Assembly: GCF_014695975.1 (NCBI RefSeq)
Contig: NZ_JACJPI010000083.1
Span: forward strand, 298,897 to 362,896
Direction of reading: 5' to 3'
From: Leptolyngbya sp. FACHB-321
GTDB lineage: Bacteria; Cyanobacteriota; Cyanobacteriia; Leptolyngbyales; Leptolyngbyaceae
Length of the DNA: 64,000 nucleotides
Numbering within the stretch: the stretch's first letter is position 1; the number at the start of each line of letters is the position of its first letter. This document shows positions 55,751 through 63,887 of this stretch, in pieces. Position numbers and translations under genes: made by a program. The notes beneath the pieces were generated by a model, which ran no database searches, was not told the DNA's origin, and saw nothing but the letters and a program-made list of their open reading frames with translations.

Positions 55751-55831
55751 AACTAATGTTTGTTGAGGTATAAGGTCAAGCGTTTAAGTCTTGTTTACTG
55801 ACTGCTAATCTCAGAATCTGTCGAGCTTTGG

Positions 55832-57547
55832 CTATTTGCTAACACGCTCAAGAGGTTTTCCATCCAAGCTCCAATACTTGACAGTATTGTCATCACCACT
55901 ACTGATAATTGTCCTACCATCGGGGCTGAAACTTGCACTAGTGACACCACCCTGATGTCCTCTGAAAGTAACAATAAGCTTTCCAGTTGAGGCATCCCAC
56001 AAATGGATGGTGCCGTCATCACCACTACTGATAATTGTCCTACCATCGGGGCTGAAACTCACACTAGTGACACCACCCTGATGTCCTCTGAAAGTAACAA
56101 TAAGCTTTCCAGTTGAGGCATCCCACAAATGGATGGTGCCGTCATCACCACTACTGACAATTCTCCTGCCATCAGGGCTGAAACTCACACTAGTGACAGC
56201 ATCTGTATGCCCTACTATTGTTCTGAACAATGCACCAGTTTCCGCACGCCACAACTTAATCGTGTTGTCATAGCTACCGGATGCTAGTGTCTTGCCATCA
56301 GGGCTAAAACTCACACTAGTGACAGCATTTGTATGCCCTGTCATCACTACCAATACCCTACTAGTTTCCTCCACACTCCATATCCTAATGGTTGCGTCAA
56401 TGCTAGCTGATGCCAAAGACTTACCGTCGGGGCTGAAACTTAGACTCGTGATGGCAGACCCAGACCCGGTCCTACTTCTCAGTAATCGACCGTTAATATC
56501 CCAGAGGCGAAGTATACCATCTCTACCTCCAGATGCAATGTACTGCCTGTTAGGACTCACTGATATAGGTTCTCCCGGTCGAGAAGTTCGTATTTTGTTA
56601 AGCGTTTCTTGAAGAGTTTGTGTGTCTTGATTTACTGACGGTGACGTAGGAGGCGAAGAAGAAACCGAAGTTGGTTGAGAGTTTAGAGATTGCAGTGTGG
56701 GCTGCAATCTAAACAGGATGGACAACAAAATGAGCGTACCCCCAGAGATTGCAACGATCGATGCAATTGTGGTTAAAGGCAGTCTGATTAGACTATTTTG
56801 CTCAATATTCTTTGACAGCTTCCTATAAATTCCGTTTGGAATCGGTAAATTAATGCCCTCAACTCGCACTTGATTATTGGTATCAACTGCTTTAGCCATT
56901 TGGACAGTCGCGGCTTCTAAATTGCCCCGTATCCAATCAGTCATTGCTTGGGCATAAGCTAATAAGCTTTGAAACGCTTCTAGTGGTTTCTCTGAAGTCT
57001 TCAGCAGGGCAGTCATGCGAAGCCACTCAGCTTTATCACTTAACGGTATTAGAGTGAGTAACGCTGCAATCTGGTGGGCTGCTTCTGATGGATTTTTGTA
57101 GGCTAATGCTCTCCACTGCTGACTTGTTGCTAAATCCTGTGCATCTAAATCTGAGTTGTCTAATTGCTGCTCGACATACACTATGACAAAATCAGCCAAT
57201 TCTTGAACGCGTTCTAAACCAAAACGAGAATCACTCTGTAATTGAGTTAATAATTCGTTGCGAATTACCCCATCCATTTCATAAAGTTCATTTCCAACTT
57301 CTTGGCAGAGGTTAGACAGCATTAAGTCAGCGACCGCAATCCAAGGAATCTCGATCGCCTCACCGTGAGTATCTCGCTGAAAGTTTGCCCAGAGCGAATA
57401 CAGTAGGTCGGGAGTGAGTGCGAGAGGTAGAGCAGCATGACAAGCTAGACAGAAGTGCCCCTCACCAAAGCGTTGACGAAAGGCTTCAATACGTCGGGTT
57501 GTTGATCGCGTCGTAGCATTGGCGGAGGACCATCGTGTGCTGGTCAT
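55832..57547 (-). CDS. Membrane WD40 protein of the MoxR-vWA system
   Basis: 571 residues. The N-terminal about 230 residues are helical (RRIEAFRQRFGEGHFCLACH through AMTDWIRGNLEAATVQMAKA), a domain I know only next to MoxR-vWA genes in cyanobacteria. One membrane helix follows (IASIVAISGGTLILLSILF), then a Ser/Pro linker and about six WD40 repeats. Two consecutive repeats are nearly identical at DNA level, so the propeller grew recently. It overlaps the vWA gene by 4 bp (ATGA). It may take the position of the vWA-MoxR-associated protein, or display a sensing propeller on the other side of the membrane. Confidence 0.82.
   Translation of the reverse strand: MTSTRWSSANATTRSTTRRIEAFRQRFGEGHFCLACHAALPLALTPDLLYSLWANFQRDTHGEAIEIPWIAVADLMLSNLCQEVGNELYEMDGVIRNELLTQLQSDSRFGLERVQELADFVIVYVEQQLDNSDLDAQDLATSQQWRALAYKNPSEAAHQIAALLTLIPLSDKAEWLRMTALLKTSEKPLEAFQSLLAYAQAMTDWIRGNLEAATVQMAKAVDTNNQVRVEGINLPIPNGIYRKLSKNIEQNSLIRLPLTTIASIVAISGGTLILLSILFRLQPTLQSLNSQPTSVSSSPPTSPSVNQDTQTLQETLNKIRTSRPGEPISVSPNRQYIASGGRDGILRLWDINGRLLRSRTGSGSAITSLSFSPDGKSLASASIDATIRIWSVEETSRVLVVMTGHTNAVTSVSFSPDGKTLASGSYDNTIKLWRAETGALFRTIVGHTDAVTSVSFSPDGRRIVSSGDDGTIHLWDASTGKLIVTFRGHQGGVTSVSFSPDGRTIISSGDDGTIHLWDASTGKLIVTFRGHQGGVTSASFSPDGRTIISSGDDNTVKYWSLDGKPLERVSK
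55891..56268. repeat. 126-bp tandem WD40 repeats
   Basis: Units begin at 55891, 56017 and 56143, exactly 126 bp (42 codons) apart. The first two differ at about two positions in the part compared; the third diverges after the first half. Recent in-frame duplication within the WD40 gene. Confidence 0.9.
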
Positions 57548-58923
57548 TTTTGCCCTCCCAGCAGTGCGGCTAATGAATGGTGACGACCACGCAAGGCATT
57601 GATCGCCTCATCCAACCCCTGTCGAGTTGCCTCAAACATGGGTACATGCAGGGCAATTTCTCTGGCAGTGCTGGTACTCCATCGAGACTTCGGCATCGGG
57701 TTCAGCCATGCCACATACCGCACATGTTGTTTAAGCTGTTGCAAAAACGTAATGGTCAAACCCGCCCGCTCAAGGTTTAATCCACCCCGCGACGCGCCTG
57801 CATCACTAAAAATTAATACGGCGGTGCGATCGCGATGAAACCCTCTCAGCACGTTCTTAATAGGTTCCGCCTCTTGATGCATCGGGTCGTTGTAAAGGTA
57901 GTCAACAGGGCAGTTATGGAAGTAGTACGCTCCGGCTTTACTTAATCGTCCTCCCCGCAAGGCAGTTTCCACTAGACGGGCTGATAGCGAATGAAACGGC
58001 ACCATCGAACCATCCTGATCAATCAGCAGAATTAATTCTGTGTGATTGGTGCGCCGAGATATTAGCACAGGATTTAATAGCATTCCTTCTCTGGCAATCC
58101 GCTGTACCGTCCCTTCCACGTCCAATTCTGTTACAACGCCTTCTCTTACCATGCGGCGCAGATGCCGCCAACTTTGCTTCATTTGTCGTTGAGTGACAGG
58201 CAGATAATCGCTTGAAAGGATGAAGCGATCGCGAGAGCGATCAGTATGCTTGGTTGTGATTTGCTGTACCGCTTGAGCAACCTGCACTGCATCATGAGTT
58301 TCACGCAGCAACTTAGAAGCAACTTTGGCACTGGTATCAGGCGTTGCTGACTCAGAAGGCTGTGTTTTATTTTTACGGCGGCGGAGCATCCAAAGTCTAA
58401 AGAGCCAGAATGCTCCAGCAGTCAAAGCCAAGAGCAATAACAGTAGCCAGACGAATCCATTAGGAAACTGTTGCTGTGACGTTCTAGGTTGTTGCTGAGC
58501 CGTTTGAGGCGTAATAGGGGCTGATGAGGGTGAAGGAGCGACCTTTACTTCTTTGGGTCGTGAGTTGTTCCATCCGACAAATACAATTCCCACAATGAGC
58601 AGACTGCACAATCCAATTGAAAGAGCGATAAACGTTCTTTTACGTTTCTGGAATTTGTTTGTAATCTTTGTCTCATCCTTAGCATTCTCTGTCTGTGGTT
58701 TAGCGGTACTCTCAATCAATTGTTCAAAGTAGTAGTCAAACAATCGTTGCTCATCGGGTGATCGTACCCATAAAGTCTGACAAAGCCGGGCAAGAGCCGC
58801 ACGATCGGGTAAGCCGTAACCCTTCTGTAACGCATGTACCGCTGCCTCATAGTCTGGAATGCCAAGCGGCAATCCAGCTTCACGCAGGCGGGTAAATAGC
58901 TCTAGCAGTGGCAACTCATCCAC
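57544..58923 (-). CDS. vWA-domain protein of the MoxR-vWA system
   Basis: 459 residues. N-terminal helical domain (LFTRLREAGLPLGIPDYEAA, then LARLCQTLWVRSPDEQRLFD), two membrane helices (about 97-118 and 153-175) around a Pro/Gln-rich loop, and a C-terminal von Willebrand A domain from about 285. The metal site reads LILLIDQDGSMVPF, with Asp where the first Ser of DxSxS usually stands; later VLIFSDAGASRGG. Start MDELPLL overlaps the MoxR gene end by 8 bp. The MoxR ATPase is expected to remodel this protein. Second conserved member of the ternary conflict-system core. Confidence 0.87.
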   Translation of the reverse strand: MDELPLLELFTRLREAGLPLGIPDYEAAVHALQKGYGLPDRAALARLCQTLWVRSPDEQRLFDYYFEQLIESTAKPQTENAKDETKITNKFQKRKRTFIALSIGLCSLLIVGIVFVGWNNSRPKEVKVAPSPSSAPITPQTAQQQPRTSQQQFPNGFVWLLLLLLALTAGAFWLFRLWMLRRRKNKTQPSESATPDTSAKVASKLLRETHDAVQVAQAVQQITTKHTDRSRDRFILSSDYLPVTQRQMKQSWRHLRRMVREGVVTELDVEGTVQRIAREGMLLNPVLISRRTNHTELILLIDQDGSMVPFHSLSARLVETALRGGRLSKAGAYYFHNCPVDYLYNDPMHQEAEPIKNVLRGFHRDRTAVLIFSDAGASRGGLNLERAGLTITFLQQLKQHVRYVAWLNPMPKSRWSTSTAREIALHVPMFEATRQGLDEAINALRGRHHSLAALLGGQK

Positions 58924-59824
58924 GTTTGCCCAACCTCAAATAGCGGATGTGGTCTTCCCAACTCTTCAGCAACACACCCGCAAAGGGCAGTTGCCCGCCT
59001 AGATGCCCCAACGCCTCTTCTTGCGGATAGCGACGCAACACCTGAAACCAATCAATCAATTCACTGGTACTCACTTTCTTGCCCGACTCACCCTTATCTC
59101 GCTTCATATCTTCCCGCAGTTGGAGAAAGCGAGCCACGGCTTGATGGACTAGAGTTTCGGGCGTTGAGGGAAAGCGCGAATGGATGATTTGAATGAGGCG
59201 ATCATGGTCTGGAAATTCAACGAAATGAAATAGACAACGGCGTAAAAAGGCATCCGGTAAGTCTTTCTCGTCGTTGCTAGTGATAAAGACGATCGGCGGC
59301 ACCTTCGCACAAATCGTTTCCCCCGTTTCTTCCACCAAAAACTGTTGTTTATCGAGTTCCAGCAGCAGGTCATTGGGGAAATCAATATCTGCTTTGTCAA
59401 TTTCATCGATCAGCAGCACGGTTCGCTGCTCATTCAAAAACGCACGACCTAATGGTCCCCAGCGAACATAAGTGGTGGGATCATCTGCCTTCCGGATCTG
59501 TTCCTCGTTGAGGCGACCCGAACCTGCCAGTTGAGCATCCCGTAAACGTCCCACCGCATCATAGGTATACAGACCATCCCGTGCTCGACTGGTCGATTTA
59601 ACGTACCAACTTTCTAGTGGCAACCCCAATTCATCGGCAACCGCAGAAGCCAGTTGAGTCTTGCCGCAACCAGGTTCACCCTTGAGCAGCAGCGGACGCT
59701 CTAAATAAATCGCCAGATTCACCGCCTCGACCAATTCTCGGCTGGGCAGATAGGGCAACCCGTCAGTGGCTTTGGGCTGAACCGTTCCCACGTATTCCAG
59801 GGATGCGCTTACAGTTTCAACCAT
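58916..59824 (-). CDS. MoxR-family AAA+ ATPase
   Basis: 302 residues. Walker A LKGEPGCGKTQLA (about 47-59), the MoxR segment VKSTSRARDGLYTYDAVGRL, Walker B VLLIDEIDKADIDFP, sensor 1 VFITSNDEKDLPDAFLRRC, then the helical lid. A chaperone-like ATPase that acts on vWA partners. Its start lies inside the preceding NTPase gene (16-bp overlap), and it overlaps the vWA gene, so translation of the three is coupled. Confidence 0.93.
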   Translation of the reverse strand: MVETVSASLEYVGTVQPKATDGLPYLPSRELVEAVNLAIYLERPLLLKGEPGCGKTQLASAVADELGLPLESWYVKSTSRARDGLYTYDAVGRLRDAQLAGSGRLNEEQIRKADDPTTYVRWGPLGRAFLNEQRTVLLIDEIDKADIDFPNDLLLELDKQQFLVEETGETICAKVPPIVFITSNDEKDLPDAFLRRCLFHFVEFPDHDRLIQIIHSRFPSTPETLVHQAVARFLQLREDMKRDKGESGKKVSTSELIDWFQVLRRYPQEEALGHLGGQLPFAGVLLKSWEDHIRYLRLGKRG

Positions 59825-60795
59825 TTTTCCTCGTTCTCATACCAATCAGAACCTGCCTGCCGACAAATTTCGTCTAACGTGGGTTCTGGAATGCCGTAAT
59901 CGCTGTTCTCCAAAATATCTTGCACCGTTTCGTCAGGTTCGTCTAACAGATTAATTGGTAAATCATCGGCTGAAAACTCTAACCAGCTCAGCAATTCGTT
60001 CTCCGTAAACTCACCAATTACCGGCAGCTTCACAGGAATCACAGGTTGCCATGAGGCATCAAGTTGCTCAGCAAAGGGAACCTTCCAGTTACCGACACAG
60101 CCGTCATAGTCCACTAGAAACATCAAAAGCCTGTAAGCGCTCTCTGGTTCGCCCTCGGACCAGGCTCGGGCGGTCAGTGGCATCCAGAAGTCTTGCAGCA
60201 ATTCGATCAGAAAGGCTTCCGGCAAAAAATCAATTTCATAGAGGATCAGCAAGACATTTTGCGTCTGCCACCATTGATAGACGCGATCAACAATGTCTGC
60301 GATCTTGCCTTGCCGACCCAGCCCAACACGCCCAGCTAGTTCTCGCCACAGGGCAGCAACGTCACTTCGTCGTGCAATGCGGTTCAGATTCAGCTTAACG
60401 ACCTTACCTGTGATACTGTCTCGCGTGTGCTGGACTACAAGGCGGTTGAGCAACCACCGTTGCCCGCAATCAGAAGCGCCATGAATCAGAAAAGCGGCGA
60501 TTGGGTGACTTTGGACAAACTTGCGAAAAATTTGAACTTGCTTGCGGTATCCCAGTTTCAGAAGCGCCTGGTAGAGTCGTCCATCCTGCGACAGCCTGTC
60601 CATTTGAACCAGCCGTTGCTCTAATGACTCCAGTTCTACATCAACCTGCTCAATTTGCTTTTTCAGTTGAAATTGCATACTGGGGTCAGCCGCAATGGCG
60701 GAGCTTCGCCCCAATTCCAACCGCTTCTCGCTGAGCAGGCTGAACTGTTCTTGTAATGCCTCTCGTTTTGCTTGTAACGGATCAAGTCCTTGCAT
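59809..60795 (-). CDS. EAD-fused iSTAND-like NTPase
   Basis: 328 residues, first gene of the operon. Residues about 5-65 are the coiled-coil recruitment domain shared with the caspase C-terminus (ALQEQFSLLSEKRLELGRSS, then FQLKKQIEQVDVELESLEQR). A STAND-like P-loop fold follows with a damaged Walker A (FLIHGASDCGQRWLLN, no GK[ST]) and damaged Walker B (VLLILYEIDFLPEA). Such inactive STAND domains occur in the MoxR-vWA systems. It probably receives the signal and recruits caspase through like-with-like domain contact. It overlaps moxR. Confidence 0.8.
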   Translation of the reverse strand: MQGLDPLQAKREALQEQFSLLSEKRLELGRSSAIAADPSMQFQLKKQIEQVDVELESLEQRLVQMDRLSQDGRLYQALLKLGYRKQVQIFRKFVQSHPIAAFLIHGASDCGQRWLLNRLVVQHTRDSITGKVVKLNLNRIARRSDVAALWRELAGRVGLGRQGKIADIVDRVYQWWQTQNVLLILYEIDFLPEAFLIELLQDFWMPLTARAWSEGEPESAYRLLMFLVDYDGCVGNWKVPFAEQLDASWQPVIPVKLPVIGEFTENELLSWLEFSADDLPINLLDEPDETVQDILENSDYGIPEPTLDEICRQAGSDWYENEEKWLKL

Positions 60796-61301
60796 TGAGG
60801 AAGCTTAACAGAATTAACTTCTACAATCACCTTGTCTCTGTCCAACTCAGCATTTCCTACGCAAGCCTTAATACCAGGTTTGCGAACCGCGACATTCTTT
60901 CTAAGCTAATAACTTCAGCATTCAGAAGCTGTCCGATCCATTCAACAATAGTGGGCAGTGCGCCCTATGTTCCTAAACTAATGTTCATCTGCTTCTTAAG
61001 TTAAAACCGCACAGCCGCATTCGCCTCAAACGCTGCATTTCGCCTCAGTTCCAACCACTTCTGACTTAACAGGCTGTGCTGTTCTTGAAGTGTTTGACGC
61101 TAGGGCTGCAATAGGTCGAATTGCGACATTGAGCGATGTCAGCTAAACACTCAGCGCATACCTGTATTTTCTACCGTTATAGCTTTAATTTAAGTGTAAG
61201 TTTCTGCTTCAGTCAAATCCTTTCAACCGCAAGCGTTTAAGCCTCACTGCGATCGCTGCCTTACGTTGGTAAATGCTAAATAGTTCGCTGCTGTTTCTAC
61301 G
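60796..61301. other. Leader region of the MoxR-vWA operon, with gene debris
   Basis: 506 bp. It must hold the promoter of the minus-strand operon. The only recognisable content is the decayed EAD copy at 61007-61113. Frames on either strand elsewhere are short and broken. Confidence 0.5.
61007..61113 (-). pseudogene. Decayed copy of the EAD recruitment domain
   Basis: Minus-strand translation reads LQP*RQTLQEQHSLLSQKWL and then ELRRNAAFEANAAVRF before a stop. It matches the intact N-terminus of the NTPase gene (LQAKREALQEQFSLLSEKRL and so on) at 19 of 36 positions, with one internal stop. There is no start or continuation, so it is a remnant of a second gene with the same recruitment domain, probably a lost effector or duplicate. 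Confidence 0.8.
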
Positions 61302-61598
61302 TCATCCCAAATCTGCCTGATCATTGGACGCGTCCTCAACACCGTAGCGGACAAAAAGGTCAGAAACCTTGATAGTGAGGGCTTTTGCTAGCTTCTCAAT
61401 GTTTTCCAGAGAGGGGTTGCGATCGCCCCTCTCAATATCTGAGACGTAAGTTCTGTGAAGCTCGGCACGTTCGGCAAGCTCCTCTTGGGAAAGGTCTAAC
61501 TCTCGGCGTCGCCGCCTGATAGCCTTTCCAAACCGCTGTTTAACATCTGACTGGCTTTTGTCTCCCACGGGACAATCGTGGGGAAATGCAGCTAACAA
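61302..61598 (-). CDS. XRE-family regulator, RM controller-like
   Basis: 98 residues with a TTG at 61598; an in-frame GTG at 61568 would give 88 residues. Helix-turn-helix with RFGKAIRRRRRELDLSQEEL, AERAELHRTYVSDIERGDR and NPSLENIEKLAKAL, which is the sequence pattern of restriction-modification controller (C) proteins. No effector-binding domain. Divergent from the four-gene operon at 61676 with a 9-bp-arm palindrome at its own start and the operon promoter between them. Confidence 0.83.
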   Translation of the reverse strand: MLAAFPHDCPVGDKSQSDVKQRFGKAIRRRRRELDLSQEELAERAELHRTYVSDIERGDRNPSLENIEKLAKALTIKVSDLFVRYGVEDASNDQADLG

Positions 61599-61643
61599 GT
61601 CTACATGAAATAAGTGACTTTATGTAGACTATAAGAGTATAAT
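61598..61643. promoter_or_regulatory. Operator palindrome and promoter for the 61676 operon
   Basis: Palindrome arms AGTCTACAT (61598-61606) and ATGTAGACT (61622-61630). A plus-strand promoter overlaps it: TGACTT (61615-61620), 17-bp spacer, TATAAT (61638-61643). The right arm lies in the spacer, so the regulator should control the operon directly. Confidence 0.65.
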
Positions 61644-61675
61644 TGCTTTGTACTGATTGAACTAAGTGCTGAAGG

Positions 61676-61966
61676 ATGTTCTCGACTCTCCCCCAAAAAT
61701 TCCCGCATGGGATTGGTCAACCGAAATTTTCGATTGGCGATCGTGCCCGCTTTGTCCCCCTACCTACCGAAGATTACGGCATCATCATCGGACTCCAGTT
61801 CGTACCAGCGGCACACCTTCTGGGTTGGGGCTGGCGTTACACACTCTGGCTTGATCCCCAGTCACCCAGTCGTGCTTGGACTGACTCAGACCTGGTCTGG
61901 GAAGACGACCTGCAACGTTTCACGCTTGACTCGGCTGACCCTTTGTCCCAGGAGCAACCCGCATGA
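61676..61966 (+). CDS. Hypothetical protein, first gene of the controller-linked operon
   Basis: 96 residues. Not named. After a polar start it forms a small beta barrel-like domain (FSIGDRARFVPLPTEDYGII, then WGWRYTLWLD and WEDDLQRFTL) that resembles SH3-like KOW/chromo-type folds. No signal or membrane segment. Its stop overlaps the next start by 4 bp (ATGA). Likely a DNA- or protein-binding accessory subunit. Confidence 0.65.
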   Translation: MFSTLPQKFPHGIGQPKFSIGDRARFVPLPTEDYGIIIGLQFVPAAHLLGWGWRYTLWLDPQSPSRAWTDSDLVWEDDLQRFTLDSADPLSQEQPA

Positions 61967-62280
61967 CCCCGCAAGCCTTAGGCAAACGCGAACTTGCTCT
62001 GCTGCACTTTTACTGTGGCTGTCAGTTCAGCATGACCCCGCATGCGTTCTACGCTCGCTGGGGCGTCACACATACGCAAATCGCTCAAATTTGTGGCGTG
62101 AGTGAAGCCTCGGTAGACCGCTGGTTCTCACACGGCAAGCACCGTCGTGTGGCTGAAGTCAGGTACCGCCGCAAGCTGGCAGAGATGCATTTTATCTGGG
62201 AGCACTACGAGCGCGTGCCCCTGGAACTGGTCGCTCACATCTGCTCACCCCCCCGCAATGGTCAAGTCCCCTCACCGTGA
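61963..62280 (+). CDS. Small helix-turn-helix protein
   Basis: 105 residues. Contains a helix-turn-helix: THTQIAQICGVSEASVDRWF, followed by a basic helix (RVAEVRYRRKLAEMHFIWEH). The N-terminal GKRELALLHFYCGCQFSMTP is unassigned. Resembles transposase-type or RM-accessory HTH domains. Translationally coupled to both neighbours (ATGA upstream, GTGA downstream). Confidence 0.7.
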   Translation: MTPQALGKRELALLHFYCGCQFSMTPHAFYARWGVTHTQIAQICGVSEASVDRWFSHGKHRRVAEVRYRRKLAEMHFIWEHYERVPLELVAHICSPPRNGQVPSP

Positions 62281-63023
62281 TAGGAACCATTTCCCTTGTA
62301 CAGCAGGGCTGTTTTATGGTGAGGAAACCCCGCACTCAACCCAGTGGCTTTGTGATTGAAATTTCCCTGGAAAAACGTTGTCTCCACATTGACCGCATCA
62401 CCGGTGCGCTCGCCCAGGCTGCCTACAGTCGGTCTGCCATGAAACCCGAACTGCTGACACGGCTGGAGCAACTAGCGGCTCCCTATGCGCCCCTCCCCTC
62501 CTGGTCAGTGCATCCCAATACCATCCGTGCCTTGGTGCGGCGCTATTCAGAACAGTCTGCCTTTTACCCGCTGGAAGAAATGGCGCAGTGGCTTGCCTAC
62601 CAGCGGTACGGGCTGTTCCTGCTCCCAGGGCACCAACCCCTCTTCTATGCCCGCACAGAGCATAAAACCATCTGCCCTAATCGTAGTGCCACGGCGGCAC
62701 TCGGTGAAGCCTGCTTGGGTTTGGTGATGCAGTACCTTTACCAGAGTCGGCTCTTAGCGAGACCCACTGCCGATTATCCGGATGCTGTCTGCGCTCACCC
62801 CACAGACCAGACGCTCTACTTGGGCGAGGCAAAAGCGACGGCGGCGCAGACGGTCGATGACATCAAGCGCGTCATTGACAGTGAACTACCACGCTTCATC
62901 CCCTTTGTGGTGGCAGCCAACGCCTTAGACAATACATCCACTAAAGTGCTGGGGCTACTGGTCGGGACCACGATCTTGAGCAGTGACCAGTGGCATTGCG
63001 CGATTTCCGAAGTACAGGTTTGA
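62277..63023 (+). CDS. PD-(D/E)XK nuclease candidate
   Basis: 248 residues from GTG 62277, overlapping the previous stop; ATG 62316 would give 235. A helical N-terminus leads into a likely restriction-endonuclease fold: P168-D169 in RPTADYPDAVCAH and E184-x-K186 in TLYLGEAKATAA, the canonical PD...ExK spacing (14 residues between D and E), then strands FIPFVVAAN and LGLLVGTT. That makes a DNA nuclease probable. Not recognised as a named family. No methylase gene accompanies it, unlike ordinary restriction systems. Confidence 0.65.
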   Translation: MIGTISLVQQGCFMVRKPRTQPSGFVIEISLEKRCLHIDRITGALAQAAYSRSAMKPELLTRLEQLAAPYAPLPSWSVHPNTIRALVRRYSEQSAFYPLEEMAQWLAYQRYGLFLLPGHQPLFYARTEHKTICPNRSATAALGEACLGLVMQYLYQSRLLARPTADYPDAVCAHPTDQTLYLGEAKATAAQTVDDIKRVIDSELPRFIPFVVAANALDNTSTKVLGLLVGTTILSSDQWHCAISEVQV

Positions 63024-63028
63024 AGCTG

Positions 63029-63706
63029 ATGGTACAAGCGATCTCCGAACATGAGTTTATCCTGCAACAAGTGGTGCGTATGCTGCTCGAAAACACAGAG
63101 ACTAGCAATGACAGCAATCTGGTGCTGCAACTAGCACTCACTGAACTGGTGAAGCAGGTGATGCGAGAACTGGCGCAGGCTGGTGCAGCCGACCATCTCC
63201 AGGGCAACCTCTTGCAGACCGCGATCCAAACCACCACGCAACTGCTGGAGGCACGGGCAGCAACAGTCAATCAGGGCGACCTGTCCCCTTATTGGGCACG
63301 GATCGCCCGCTCGCTCCGCTGGGTTGCTAAAGAAATGACTACGTTGGGGTTGCGGCTCCAGGCAGCACGACAGGGTGAAGTGATGCGTGCGCCCAAGGTT
63401 GTCTATGCTGCCCCCGTCCCGTTTCAAATCACTGAGTTGGGGTCACGGGGTTATCCAGAGGGTTTGATTGTCCACCCCCTGGCAGACTGCCGTTTAGATC
63501 TGGAGCAAGTCCCGCAGTCCTACCGGGTAAGAGCCAGCCGGGGTTATCCGTGGGAAGTGGAAAGTGAGGGGATCACGTTCGTGGTTGAGGCAGATAGCAG
63601 CATCATCACTTTTCTGGAGGGCTTTCCTGACGCTGTGATTGAGCAGGCAAAGTCAGCGTTAGAGCAGCTTGCCCATGACTTGTATGCACCAGTGGAAGCT
63701 GAATGA
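63029..63706 (+). CDS. Hypothetical protein, last gene of the controller-linked operon
   Basis: 225 residues from ATG 63029, five bases after the previous stop (a GTG at 62990 is possible). The first half is helical (EFILQQVVRMLLENTETSND and beyond, VKQVMRELAQAGAADHLQGN); the second half is beta-rich (YRVRASRGYPWEVESEGITF then VVEADSSIITFLEGFP) and ends in an amphipathic helix. No name or catalytic motif. Probably the structural partner of the nuclease encoded before it. Confidence 0.65.
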   Translation: MVQAISEHEFILQQVVRMLLENTETSNDSNLVLQLALTELVKQVMRELAQAGAADHLQGNLLQTAIQTTTQLLEARAATVNQGDLSPYWARIARSLRWVAKEMTTLGLRLQAARQGEVMRAPKVVYAAPVPFQITELGSRGYPEGLIVHPLADCRLDLEQVPQSYRVRASRGYPWEVESEGITFVVEADSSIITFLEGFPDAVIEQAKSALEQLAHDLYAPVEAE

Positions 63707-63887
63707 ACTCTTTCGTTGGCATTAAAAGCGGTAGCTAATCTCAAATGATTTTGGCTCAATTACGGTGAACAGGCAATAACAGAGAATCAGTTTGTAAACC
63801 TAATTAAGCTGAACCAAAAATAGTCACCAGTCTGTAAGTTAAAACGTAATATTGCCAATAGTTCAAGGAAGGCTTTATAAGAAATAG
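63707..63887. other. AT-rich spacer before the IS element
   Basis: 181 bp without coding frame or strong dyad, between the operon end and the IS1-like left end. Confidence 0.4.

Noticed and set aside
55891..56268. Regular direct repeats that could suggest a CRISPR array
   Set aside because: The 126-bp units are in frame and encode WD40 blades; there are no unique spacers.
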